This document shows positions 12,680 to 29,335 of a stretch of 64,000 nt of DNA, one piece after another (within the stretch, counting starts at the first letter, position 1; each line of letters opens with the position of its first letter). The notes below the pieces were generated by a model that saw nothing but the letters and a program-made list of their open reading frames with translations, searched no databases and was not told the origin of the DNA. The position numbers and the translations under genes were made by a program. The stretch comes from Quillaja saponaria (lineage: Eukaryota > Streptophyta > Magnoliopsida > Fabales > Quillajaceae): assembly GCA_029379385.1 (NCBI GenBank), contig CM055617.1, positions 3,410,001-3,474,000 on the forward strand, written 5' to 3'.

Positions 12680-14160
12680 CATAAATCATGGTGTCTACAA
12701 ATAAATCTCTGATGTTCCTATCTAGATATTAACATAATTTTGGTTTTCTAAAAACATTTAAGCTGCATTATTTTCATGCATATGGACCCAGGTGAATCCA
12801 AACCATTTTGGGCCTACCATGTAATTGGGCCAAGGCTAGTAAATTGGTCATTTCACTCTCTCTCTCTGGGGTCCCATCTCCCAGGTGCTGGCTAATTTAT
12901 CTGAAATCTGGCTCTCCTGCTTGTCAAAATGAAACTAAAGCCAAAACTGGCCAGAAGAAGTAATATCAATAAATTAATTAAATGAAATTTCAGATTACTT
13001 TGTATAAGACAGATACTTGAGGCTGAACCTGCATCTGGTTTGATGTGAGACACTTCTCAACTCTTTCTTGGAGATAATATGATATTATTCAAAATTCAGA
13101 AAAAGGGCTACCACAAGAACCTAAAAATTCATTATAAAGTATAGTTTTCAAAATTATAAAAATAAAAAGCAATGAAGGGAGAAAAATATTTTTAATTCAG
13201 GTTGTTCTTACTTCTTATCCTACTCAACAATTAAATGGATATCTAAGAGAAATTAACAAGAAAATGAGCAAACCTGCCTCATAATATGTAGAAGGATGAT
13301 GGGGTGCGCTGTGGGAGACTGCTACAACTTTAACTGCATTCACACAGCAGCAGCTCCAGCAATTAGCCAATGCAAAATAATTGCAGCTTACAGTTGAAAT
13401 TAGCATCACTCTTCCTGATCTTTTTAACTTGTCAAGGATATATAAATGTGATGCATTTCTGGTTCATCACAGGCAACAAAGTGTTTCCTACAGAAGAACT
13501 GCAAATTGAGAGGGGGAGGGAAACAGTAACCACTGTTAAGGGTGGATATGCACAAGACATTAAATCAGTCAAGGGAAAATAAGGACGGGATACGTAATCC
13601 ACCAAAAAGATTCCATGAAAGTGAAGACAGTCGTTTGCGCCTGACGGAAGAAACAAACAAATTCAAATATCCTCATCTAAACATGAAGAAGTCAATCAGA
13701 TGCAAGTGAATAGTGTGTGCAAATGTGTTTGAGAATGACACCTCACTTTATAAAAGAGACATTATTTATGTAAATCAATAAATTAGCCAATTAGGACAGA
13801 AAATAGGTGCTATTCCTGGACCTAAACCCTAGAAGAAAACTCAAATATTGAAGATACTACTATCTTATAAATTTTTATTACATTGTGGTTATGGGAACTC
13901 CCTCTTCCCCTACAGTTTTTGTGTGTCCTTCTGCCCGTATATTCTTTATATTTCCTGTTCTAATACAGCATACAGTTCTAAGGGAAGCCATGCCTTTCCT
14001 CAAACATATGTAATGCTTAAGATGGGTTTTGTTAACAGTACAAAATAAGGTAAATATAAGATTTCACTGCCATCTTTAAGAAGGAACCTGGAAGAAGGAG
14101 TCTGGGACAAAGAAACTTTGAATCACTATTAGAATTTAAAAATTAATAATAATCCAAATC
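12680..14160. other. Intergenic DNA before the LysM pseudogene
   Basis: No gene supported. Short overlapping frames at 13224-13656 on both strands have no family resemblance. Confidence 0.35.
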
Positions 14161-14292
14161 ATGATGTCTTACATGCAAAAGTATGTGAAGTTGCTGTCAC
14201 AGCAAGACAACAGACATGTAATACCAAAACCAAAAGCTAGTCCTGGTCTTCATCTTATGTTTCATGATAGCTCTTTTGCGGTCTCCAAATAC

Positions 14293-17200
14293 ATGGCTCC
14301 CTCAAACTATCAACACTTCCTCATCCTTCTGTTGCTGAACAGTATCTGTATTGTTGACTCGTACAATATCACCAAGCCAACCTCAAGGAGCCCTTTTAGT
14401 TGTTCTGATAACATCCAAAAATGTGATTCCTACCTATATCACAACTTTATAGGGCTCCATAAACGGCAAATAAAATCATTTTACTCAGTTAATACCTCAG
14501 AAATCAAACCCATAAGTCATGGAAACAAAGAGGATTATCTTGTATCTGTCCCTTGCACTTGCAAAGACGTAAATGGTGCCCGAGGATACTTCTATAGTAC
14601 CTACTATAGAGTGCAATCAGGTGACACGTTTGCAAGTGTCAATGATATTATTTACAGTGGACAAGCTTGGAAGGCTGCAGGAGACGACGAGCACCTTACC
14701 ACTGGGCATTGGATCACTATAAATCTTTTGTGTGGGTGCATAGAAGCAAAATCAGAAGAGGTAGTAACATATACAGTACAGGAGGATGATACTTTAGCAG
14801 AGATTGCTGAACTTCTATATGCCAAAGAGAGCGGGATTGAGAATTTAAATAGAAATTTGACTCAAAATCCCAATTTTATAGATGTTGGGTGGGTATTGTT
14901 TGTACCTATGGAAAAGAGAGGAATTCAAGCCACCAAGCAAGGTTTACAATTTTTTCTTTAATCTCGTTTAAGACTCAGAGTATATCGCTTGTGTAGCCAT
15001 TCACTATCCAGATTCCATAAATGCAAAGCAATAGATGGATTTGGATTCTCAACAGCATAAGTTGTGTTCTTCAGGAAATCCATTCTTAATGCAAAGAATA
15101 ATAAAAATTCAAAAACTCTTGTATACATCACTGCTTAAGACTATATGCATAGAGTCTTTTTATTTTATTTTTTGGCTTCCCAGATTTGTTAAAGTTGATT
15201 CTTTAGAGTTGCTTCTTCCTAATAATGAGACTAGAGGTCAACCTAACAAGATTCACTTATCAGCATGCTCGATTGACATTGACAAGTTCTTTTTTTTTTT
15301 TTTTATATTATGTTGAGATACCGTAGTCATGTTTTCTCATTGAACCTAGGAAGGAGAACAAACTGGGCGCTACTTATTGATGCAGTCTCAAGTTTAGCAT
15401 TATTCTCAATATGCACAGCAATTATCCCCTCTCATTATAGAAGAAGGCACAAAGATAGAGAAGAAGATCCAGAAGCTGTTAATAGAATCCAGACAGCTGA
15501 AAGAGCTTACTTGCAGAACGGATACCTGCAGCGAAAAGACACTGAAGGTAAGAGAAGTATCTACCAGTTCTGAAACAATGAGGTCCAGTTGAGAAGCTTA
15601 GAAATTCATTCTTTTTACAATAGATACAGATTTATGTGACAAAGATAGTTCATGCCATTTCAAAATGATTATTTTGAGATATCAAATGTGATCAATCTAA
15701 AACGTAAACTGTATGCCAAAATAATTGTTCATCTGAGATAATGCAGATGTGATGACCATTGAGTCAGAAAAACCAGTTACATACAGCCTCAAGGAAATAG
15801 ATGACGCCACTAATAACTTTTGCAACACGAGGAAAATAAGACAGGGTGGATATGGTAATGTTTACTTCGGCATTCTAGGGGATTGAGTATGTACATGACG
15901 TACCTCATTATTTCTAAAAATTGATTTAAAAGTTCAGTCTTATCAAGTTTATGGATGCATCTTTCGAATTACAGGAAGTAGCAATCAAGAAGATGAAATC
16001 TAGCAGGTCAAAGGAGTTCCTTGCAGAGCTCAAGGTTTTGTGCAAGATACATCACATCAATGTGGTAGGAAAAGTTTTATACAGGAATCAGCTGGAAAAT
16101 ATGCTAACATAAAATAATTCTACTGACAGACCTATATTCCATAGGTGGAGCTGCTGGGTTATGCAAGTGGAGACAACCACCTCTATTTGGTCTATGAATA
16201 TCTTCATAATGGATCACTTGATAACCATCTTCAAGATCCAGTTCTCAAAGGTATTTTTTGCACAGGATGCACAGTCCTTGTTATCTAAATTCTTTTAAGC
16301 AATGAAGCACAAACATAGACAAAAGGGACACAACACTAACATGACATCAAAACTAATTCATGGAAAAGGCATAGGAATACAGGGTATAGCATGGTCATGA
16401 TACAAACAACACATGTAGAGTCGTAGACTAACCAGGAAAAGTGAAAGTTCGACAGATTACAAAGAAAAAGAAAAAAGAACAAGGTGACACTCAAGATTGC
16501 ACTAAAACTTGTAGGCTATAAGTTTCTGCAAGGTACTAACATGTTTTTATCAGGTCACCACCCTCTTTCCTGGACTGCATGAGCACATATAGCAATTGAT
16601 GCAGCAAGGGGAATTGAATACATTCATCATCACACAAAGACGCACTATGTGCAATGTGATATAAAAACAAGTAACATTTTACTTGATCACGGACTCAGAG
16701 CAAAGGTTCTCACAATTATCCAATGAAGGGACACTTAGAAGTTGGATATACTTAAGAGTTAAGAGCATTTCTAGATATTGCAAAAGACACAAACTATTTC
16801 CAATCATTTACTTACTGGAAGCTTCTCTGCAGGTAGCAGATTTTGGACTAGCAAGACAAGTAGAACAATCAAATGATGAAGATTTTATAGCAACACGTGT
16901 GGTTGGAACACCTGGATACATCCCTCCTGAGTAAGATTTTATCACTTGAATGCTAGCAATCATGTATCATTAATTATTCCTTATGGACCTTGTTTCTTTA
17001 TAAAAAAAACACATGCATGGTCTTTTACTGACAAGATTGTAATCTGATCATCCATTGATTTTACTGCAAGATCTATGAGTCAGCTACAAACGACATCTAA
17101 AGCTGATGTGTTTGCATTTTGAGTGGTTCTGGCAGAGTTAATAACTGGTCAGTGTGCACTCATTCGTGACCGCGAGGAAGTGAACAAGATGAAGTCACTA

Positions 17201-17678
17201 ATCTCTTTAGTAAGTTCTCTAAACGCTATTGAGTATTTCATATACCTGTTTCAAGTGACTTGAAACCAACCAACTACATTTTTTCTTTCGTTCAAAATAT
17301 GATCAGATGTTTGCGATATTCCGAGATGAAACTTTGCTAGCAAATATAGATGGAAATCTTAATGGGAGCTACCCTGTGGAAGAAGTGTTCAAGGTTTGTT
17401 TATGTTGATATACCTTACAATATATCACTCTATCAATATGTGCATAGGTTTGCATAAAGTATTGATTTTTATTTGTTTCTTTTTCTCCCTCAACTGCCTA
17501 TGTGTTATTGCAGATGGCAAGCCTAGCTGCACGTTGTTTAAGTGAAGATCCATTAAATCGACCAGAGATTCAAGAAATTGTCCAAAGTCTCTCCCAGATA
17601 TTGATGTCCTCAATAGAATGGGAAGCATCCCTTGGGGGGAAGAGCCAGGTTTTCAGTGGCATACTCAGTGGAAGATGA
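14293..17678 (+). pseudogene. LysM-domain receptor-like kinase (LYK3-like) pseudogene
   Basis: Ten exons keep one frame over 608 codons: 14293-14941, 15350-15547, 15747-15886, 15975-16064, 16145-16250, 16554-16705, 16833-16930, 17071-17209, 17307-17393, 17514-17678. They encode a signal peptide (1-25), a LysM ectodomain with the typical CTC and CGC cysteine pairs, a transmembrane segment (start of exon 2), and a Ser/Thr kinase domain ending SQVFSG..SGR as in plant LysM kinases. Three in-frame TGA codons interrupt it: 15884-15886, 16580-16582 and 17120-17122. The glycine loop reads RQGGYG instead of GQGGYG, and the catalytic HRD is QCD. VAIKK and DFG remain. Family members bind chitin-type oligosaccharides at the plasma membrane. 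A truncated ectodomain-plus-membrane product of about 328 aa is still possible. Confidence 0.88.
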
Positions 17679-17896
17679 AAAACTTAGTGGGGATAAAAAT
17701 TTAAAATACTAAGCTCCAGTTTCTTTCCCTGATTCCCACATAAAAAATTTCCCCAAATCAAAGCATTGTATTTGCTGAAGAATGGAGAAGAATTACCAAG
17801 ATTAAATCACCATAGTGAATCATCCAATCAATTAACAAGTTCAGAGCTTTCTAAGTTGAATTGTGTAAATGTTATTGCATTTGTACACACAAATTC

Positions 17897-17904
17897 TATA
17901 AATA
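17897..17904 (+). promoter_or_regulatory. TATA box of a possible small gene
   Basis: TATAAATA, 33 bp before the ATG at 17938. Confidence 0.35.
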
Positions 17905-17937
17905 ATTAAAATCATTACCCAAGTGAGCAAAAATAAA

Positions 17938-18153
17938 ATGGAATCAGAAATAGCAGCGCACAATGGAATTACCGTATTGAAGCGGAGCTCTTCGTGGTCT
18001 GGATCTTGTTCCTCAGTTGCTCAAAATGGAGCAGCGCACAATGGAGTTACGGTCCTAAACTCGCCGAAACGGCGGAACCCGCGACCTCAACAATTTGCGA
18101 GAGAAAGAGACCCGCCAAGTGTTCTCAGTTTTAATTTCAAAGACTTCAAATAA
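17938..18153 (+). CDS. Hypothetical small protein or truncated first exon
   Basis: 71-aa frame from the first ATG (MESEIAAHNG...). Base composition is clearly richer in G+C than both flanks. The peptide holds an internal duplication, AHNGITVLK and AHNGVTVLN, encoded by near-identical DNA about 79 bp apart, with a Ser-rich link. No family is recognised. It could be a first exon cut off from its gene, a captured fragment, or spurious. Confidence 0.25.
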   Translation: MESEIAAHNGITVLKRSSSWSGSCSSVAQNGAAHNGVTVLNSPKRRNPRPQQFARERDPPSVLSFNFKDFK

Positions 18154-18640
18154 TTTCACACAAACAATAAATTTAATTTTAACATTTTATCCCTAATAAC
18201 TTTTTTACCTATAATAATAACAATTTATATAGTATTATATTAATTTTCTCAATAAGTTATTAAACCATAAGGTTTTATTTTTTCTCAAAAAATTAATAAA
18301 TTAGGAATAAAATCTAAACTAAAAAGATAATAATAAAAGTATGTCCAATTAAAAAATAAAAAATAAAAACAATTTTTGAATTAAAATAATGATATTACAT
18401 AATAAATATTTTATTTCTTATTGGTTGATTTTATTATGTAAAATAAAGTTACTCTTATAAGTTTTTATAAATATTAATCAATGTGTCACGTTATTAATGA
18501 AAAAAAACGGGAAATTTGAATTCACCTATATAAAATTTTTGTGAATTTATTTTATCTATATTAATTACTTTTTAATAAGATCAATGTTTATAATGTTTAT
18601 AACGCTTTATACTTATCCACGTATTTTGTTTGTATCGCGC
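18154..18640. other. AT-rich intergenic DNA
   Basis: No gene or ordered repeat seen before the minisatellite. Confidence 0.4.
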
Positions 18641-19410
18641 GCTTCACGTCATATGTTTTTTTTGATGAAATCATGTAAACTTCTTTTATTATATAATTTT
18701 TTACTTTGTAGATGTCGTTGGAGTTTTCTATAAATCAAAAATCATACATCTCTCTTCTAACTAAATCACGTGAACTTTTTTAATAATAACTTTTTACCTC
18801 GTAGATGTCGTTGGAGTTTTCTATAAATTAAGAATCATATATCTCTGTTCTGATTGAATGATGTAAACTTCTTTGATAATAATTTTTTACATCGTAGATG
18901 TCGATAGAGTTTTATATAAAACGAAAATCATATATCTCTCTTATGACTAAATCATGTCATATGCTTTTTCTGACTTAATCATGTGAACTTCTTTTATTAT
19001 ATAACATTTTCTTTCATAGATGTTGTTAGAGTTTTCTATAAATCAAAATTCATATATTTCTCTTCTAATTGAATCACCTAACTTATTTTATAAATCGAAA
19101 ATCATATATCTCTGTTTTGACTGAATCGCATGAACTAGTTTTATAATAACATTTTACCTTGTAGATGTTAATGGAGTTTTCTATAAATTGAAAATCATAT
19201 AACTCTCTTGTGTCTGAATCACGTGAACTTATTTTATAATAATTATTTACCTCGTAGATGTCGATGGAGTTTTTTATAAATTGAAAATCATATACATCTC
19301 TTTTGACTGAATCACATAAAAAATTTATATAACTTTTTACTTCGTAAATGTCGTTGGAGTTTTCTGTAAGTAGAAAATCATATACTTCTCTTTTGCCATG
19401 ACAAAGTTCT
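18640..19410. repeat. Degenerate ~91-94-bp minisatellite
   Basis: About eight units. The phrase gtagatgtcgttggagtttt or close variants recurs near 18711, 18802, 18896, 19018, 19162, 19255 and 19345, giving spacings of 91, 94, 122, 144, 93 and 90 bp. Each unit also carries a tcatatatctctcttctgac-type part followed by aatcatgtgaactt. On the minus strand three units stay open as 30-31-residue repeats with YDF and IYEV (19083-19415), because the period is close to 93 bp. Confidence 0.85.
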
Positions 19411-19990
19411 ACCATTTACCTCAAAGGAGGAACTGCTTCTCGGATTGGCAAAGTTCATCTTCTGTATATAATGAAAATGTGTGGTATGGGAAATCAAAAA
19501 CATTGGCAATTGCCTTCATGGTAATTATCTCACCTACATGAAGTTCTCGCTATATAAAGAGAATAATTTCTTAAATTTTCGTTTCCATGCTAATCTTTGT
19601 CAATGCACAAGTTTTGTGTTGTTGTTTTTCCTTTTTGATCGAAGTCATCACACAAAGTTTGATGGTATTTTAGAAAACCAATCTTCATTTGCATGCATTG
19701 TCAAATTCTCAGACTTTGTTATTGGAAGGGTCATTGCCCCTAAGCTTGTTTTTCATATCATTTCTGTTATATGGACATATTTGAAACACAAATTATAAAA
19801 GATAAAATGGACACATTTACTAATACTTAGATCATTTTGATTTCTTGATCTCAGAGGGTCACTGAATTGAGGCTGGGAAATCACTTCAAATGCAAAAGAA
19901 GAATATTCAGGCATAACTAACTGCAAAATCATAGAAATTGCATTACTCAACCTCAAACATGCTCTATTAATTAAACACTCACAGTGATCA

Positions 19991-23703
<3,713 letters not shown>

Positions 23704-23820
23704 CTCTCAAGAAAACAGAGCAACAGAGAACTTTAACAAGCAGGGTGTTAGAAGAAAACAGAAAAACAGTCTTGAGTGATTTTCTCAGTGAATGCGTGAA
23801 ACACAGACACTAAGCCTGGG

Positions 23821-23828
23821 TTTTATAG
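23821..23828 (-). promoter_or_regulatory. TAR2 TATA box
   Basis: Reads CTATAAAA on the minus strand, 118 bp upstream of the TAR2 ATG, placing transcription start near 23795. Confidence 0.5.
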
Positions 23829-24140
23829 CGAAAATAAAACAAATTTAGTGACAAATGGATGGTGGCCAGAGAAATGTGCATGAAAATCTGTTTAGCTAAG
23901 TTGCAGTAATCCTTGCCCGATGTTACAATGCAAATTAAGGAGAGACAAGTAGTTCCTGACAATCAGAAAACAAGGAGTTTTCTTTTTTATTCTTCTTTGA
24001 ATTCAGAAGTGGTTTAAAAATTTTTATGGACTCTAATGAATTTAAGCCTACTCTACCAAAAAACTAATTCAAATGAAAACGAAATACCATAAAAATGTTT
24101 GAAAGTTTTAATTTTGGGATTCATTCAAAGAAAAAAAAAG

Positions 24141-24240
24141 GCAATTGAAAATCAAACATAGTGCATTGTCATCCTCGAGAGAAATCCCAGGAATAAAAAA
24201 GCAATTGAAAATCAAACATAGTGCATTGTCATCCTCGAGA
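24141..24240. repeat. 60-bp tandem duplication
   Basis: The 40 bp at 24141-24180 (gcaattgaaa...cctcgaga) recur without change at 24201-24240, so the period is exactly 60 bp. The 20 bp between copies differ. Identity suggests a recent event. Confidence 0.95.
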
Positions 24241-24259
24241 AAGAAAACCCAGAAGAAAG

Positions 24260-26240
24260 GGTGTGGAGGTGAGGAAGGTAAGGGGAGTCAATATGAAACA
24301 GTCTTTGACTCTTGAAGACTACTCGTGAAGGAGATTTTCTGAGTTAGCAAAAAACAAACCACTACGATTTTCCGGGAATTTTGCAGCTTTTCGATGCTAA
24401 ATTTCGAGAACGGTACCACGCGTAGATTCACTGTTCCATTAATGTAGAGAATAGCGAGTGGCATTTGTATATAGTGGAAATATTATAGAAATACGAGCAA
24501 AGTGTGGTATGAAAAAGCTGCTCCCACAGTCCCACCACTACTACGTGCTCTGCTGTATATATAATTCAAGGTCGAGATGGAAGCTCATATAAATTCTTAT
24601 TTTTAATTTTCATACCCCTGAATGATAAAAAAAAAAATTCAATTATAAAGGAGGAGATTTATTGATTTTGTATTCTTAAGAAACTAAGCAAAACTATTGT
24701 TTAAGCAAAAGTTTTATTCTTAATATTGCTTTATGAAAATATGCATTTGTTTTGAGTTTACTTTGCCAACTTCAATTTTTCAATTAACTATTTATAAATT
24801 TTCAAAGATATCATTATGCTTGTTTTAAAGAAAAAAATGATTAATGAGAGTTGAGAAAATATTACGGAATAACTTAAATATCATGAATTTTAATATGACT
24901 CGAACTTGATAGTAAAATCTTAACATTGACATTAATTCTAATACAAATTGTTAGGATTTGATTCTTCTCTCTGAAAAGAATCTCACTTACGATCTCTTCT
25001 TTTATTTTTCTTCCAAAAATTTATAGGCCATTTGATCTTTAGGTGCTTTTTTTTTCTTTCTTTTTTCTAGTTTATATCGTTTATACCACCTTGTTTGGTT
25101 TGTACAAATGTGCCCTCCACTGGCCAAGGAATAAAGTAAACCTATTGACAAGGATTCCTTACTATTAATGAGATATGAAAACCATCTTTAAGTATAATTT
25201 AATTTCAATAAAAAGAGAAAAGGAATAGTTTAAATGGTAGGTGAGTTCATCAAATGTTTTTTATTATGAAATACTAAAATCCAACTACTGAGGTCCTTGT
25301 ATATAGTATGATAGGGGTAAAACCCAGAACCAGACCTATAACAGGAATTTCACAGAGAAGAGAGAGAAAGAGGGAGGGAGAGAGAGTCTAGCCCAAGCTA
25401 GCCATTTAATTCTTGATTCAAGTCTGAATGATTAAGTTAATACATTGTACAAGGAAGTATTATATAGACTACGAAAGTTTACAAATTGACTAAACTACCC
25501 TGCCCCTATTTGACCCGTATCATAGTGTATTACTGCTTGATTGAGAGCTCCATCTCTTGGTTGTTTTTCATTTTTCATCATCAAGAAATATGATGAAAGG
25601 GATGAGACACCCACATTCCTGTGTAGTGCAAAGAGGTTGGACCTTAAATTGTTTTAGGGTCCACAAAATCACATCTATGAATGAATCAAGCAGTAAATTT
25701 GGGACCAGAAGAGTAATCACACTTGTATTTGTATTCTTAGAAGTAGAAGTACGTCTACGTGCATCCGCATCTACTAAAAGTCTAAAACAATAACAACTAT
25801 TATGCTACTGTTATCGTATTTATTCAATAGATAAAGGGGACAACTTTTAGACTCCTGAAAGGAGTTTTGGTGATAATATCACCCAATAAACACTCTTAGA
25901 ATTCGGGTTTTGGAGGACTTGTCAGTTAAGGTAACTAGTTGATTTAATAATATATACTAAAATACAGACCAATACAAGTTTGTTCAGATTGCCATTAGAT
26001 TTAAACAGATCATACAAGAAGCTTTCCAGCCCACATACATGGTTAAAGGCTCTACTTGCTACTTTGCAGGCAGATCACCATCTGACCAGTGCCAAAGTGG
26101 TCCTATTCCTATATATATCTCTAAGATCACAGAAGTTACAGCAGAAGTCTTTGTTCTTAGAGGCTGCTGCACTAATTTATTTTGAACCAAGGCCATGGTC
26201 CTTCCCAAGTTGCACCAGCTAACCACATATATGACCTAGC

Positions 26241-26276
<36 letters not shown>

Positions 26277-26990
26277 ATACCAAATCATAAATCCTATTCT
26301 GTCACTTGACAAGTGGATCTATTGCCTAAATACATGTGGCATGTTTGTATAAAATGACAATATGAATTCCTTCAAAAAAAAAAAAAAAAAAGGATTGTTG
26401 AGAAGATTTAATGCTTATCGAACTTAAAAAATATAAATAATTCAATAACTTTCTCGTCACTATAACATCGTTCTGCTTTTGTTTTCAACTCATACCACAT
26501 TGGATGGATCCTGAAGTTGATTTTTTTTTATCTTGAGTAGCTAGTTTCTGGCAGTCTCAATTTCCTACTCCTTTTCTCCCACAAATCCTCTAATATATGT
26601 TGCTGACTATCATCTGGGCCCAAAATTCAGCCAGTTTGCTAATGAGATTGCATATTAAGGACTTGGGGTCTTGGCCTTTTAGGGACCTTCTCCATGGTTG
26701 GAACCAGTACAAACATTTGACTGGTATCAATATATTTATACTAATCTATGGCAAGATTATTATGCATTTTGTTTAGGTTCATTAATATTTATAAACAAAG
26801 TATTAGCTCAAAGCCAACTAAATTGGATGGCTAGGGATGAGGGGCAGTGCAGTACAGGTAGCAGGAGTGACAGTGAAATTGGTGACTGATTGTAAACTAG
26901 ATGATGCCACTGATATCTGATGCTTGTGTTAAGAGGCATACCATATAACATAATTAAAGAAAGAGAAACACCAAATATATTACACTTTCA
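24260..26990. other. Intergenic region between TAR2 and raffinose synthase
   Basis: No gene supported. It contains TAR2 upstream DNA, a GA-rich block at 25361-25388, a (GA)n run and an A-run (about 26373-26391). Short open frames at 25557-26222 and 26698-26889 show no family resemblance. Confidence 0.4.
26245..26274 (+). repeat. (AG)n microsatellite
   Basis: Fifteen perfect AG units. Confidence 0.95.
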
Positions 26991-27057
26991 CCCATGAAAT
27001 TCCATAGTTGTGTTTACACACCATAAGGAAGTTTGGAAACACAGAATTACAGTTATT

Positions 27058-29292
27058 TCAGAACAAATATTCAATAACGGACAATCTTGAGGAACCAGGC
27101 CAAGGAACTTGGACAGTGACCATCTTATCCTCGTACCCAAATTCCACATTCACTCCATCAATCTTGCAACTCTTTGGTTTCTCTGATGCAAGCACCTTCA
27201 TCCCTCCACTTCCCCTAACTCCAATCTTCACCAAATTTTCATACTCGTCACATTCTACCAATCGAATCACGCCGCCAGAATTAAGCATATTTATCATTCC
27301 AATTGGAGCAAACTGGACTAGTTTTTTAGGTAAGACTGTCACTGGAGAAACTGTAAGAAGCTCAAAACTAAATGGCTCAAGCGAAACCTCAAACATCTCT
27401 GAGTACTTCAACAGCTTCAGCTTACAGTCCTTGAACATATAAACAGCAAATACATCCACCCCTTTAACTGATATTGGGTATTTCCCATTGCTCCATTCAA
27501 CATCCTTGGGGCTAGCAGAGCATGTCACAGTGTGTGAAAAATCAGAGGCACTTTTGTTTCTTCTAGATAGGGGACACCAGCCTCCTCCTTGACAGTTAAA
27601 TAGTCCCAAAACCCCTGTAAACTGTGTTGCATATACATTCAAGAAAGGTCAGTATCAGAAAGCTACGTTTTAGAATAAACAAATTATTAAATATCATCCC
27701 TCACCAATAAAATAAAATAATTTATCATGGTATTAGAACAGAAACTCGAGTTTGACGTCGTAAATTCACGTGTGTTGGAGCGATATTAAAAAGAAAAGTA
27801 TCACTACATACTACTTCTAAGAAAAAAGGGTGTCTTACTTTGTTGAGGTTCCAAATTTTGAGCATGGTTTTGCCATCATGTAGAGGGTCTTCAAATAAGC
27901 AATCTCTAGTAGGAAGTGCATAATGTTGGCATCTCAAAATAGACCCATCAGGCAAAACTAGGGCCTTAAGCAACTTGAAGTTATGGTTGCCAACAGAGTC
28001 GCTAACATAAATTGGTCCACCAGAAATAGCTCTTGAAGCAGCGTGGAATTCAGCACAGGGATGAGTAGACTGGAACATATCCCAATCTGGGTGTATGAAA
28101 TTTCCCATCCACAAGCTATTATAGGCACAATGCACCATATGACACCCTTGTAGCCAATACAAACCATTTGGATCCCCGGCAGGGTCAGTGGACCAAAAAT
28201 CATCCCCTATAAAAATCACAATATAAAAAAGAGGTCAATAAGATTTGTTCAACTAGGATTTTAAGTGGGTTCTTCTGTTTTCTTCCATGGAATTTTGAAA
28301 ACGTACCAACGCGTCCAAGTGCTATTACTTCAGTGCCAAGGAACATAAAGTCATTGCAATGTTCCATGCTAGCAATAATGCCATTGCCTTTGAAATGTTT
28401 CTTCACAGAAGCAGTGAGTGCTTTGTAGTAAGCTTTGGCCAGCTCAACTCGACCACCAAAATCTTCTGATAGCATCTCAAGCACCTGCAAAATGCAAACT
28501 AATTAAGCTTTGTAAATTGGATAGCAAGATAATCATCAGGTTTCCAAGGTTTTCTTTCCTTTATATTTGAGAAATATGTTTGTATTTTGAAGAAAAGAAA
28601 AGGATAAATATAGTTCATAGGCTAGCTTCCTCCTACAAGTACAAATCCCAGCTATTAAACATTCTCTTTTGCCATTAACTATACACTTATTTTGCTCACC
28701 ATCCCAAACACATCTTATAAATGTTTTACCAACCAACATTCGGATATTAAAAATTCTTACCAAATGCTATTATCTCCTAATTCATCTCAAAATTAATCTA
28801 GGAGATTGTCTAGCTCCTTCTATCTATAAGATAAATAAATTAAAATATTAAAAATAAAACCTACACACTTATTTTGTTATGATCTAATAATTAATAGCTA
28901 ATGGGCTTATTTAAATGATAACTTAGGTGGGTAAAGAATGTGAAAGAATTCATGAAATAGGTGGCCTGTCAATAGCAAATTCGATGGTATATTTAGGCAT
29001 TAATATGACAATAAAGACCTCATGTATACTCACTCACCGATTACTGCTAACTGCTTAGTAGGGACACATGGCAACACATCGACACACTTGTGATGACAAA
29101 CCATTTCTGGTTTTAGACAAGTGGCTTTCAATCCTGCAATTGCAATAACCAAAAATTGCTATACATATAGCTTACCCTATTCAAATTAAAACCATACACC
29201 ATCATATACACCAAATTATAGACCAATTGTGCACAAAAATTTTGCTACAAAAAAAAAAATTAACAAACGAAATAGTATATGAATATAATTAT

Positions 29293-29335
<43 letters not shown>

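Noticed and set aside
15884..17122. Selenocysteine or programmed readthrough at the TGA codons
   Set aside because: Land plants lack selenoprotein machinery, and the kinase has also lost HRD, so decay is simpler.
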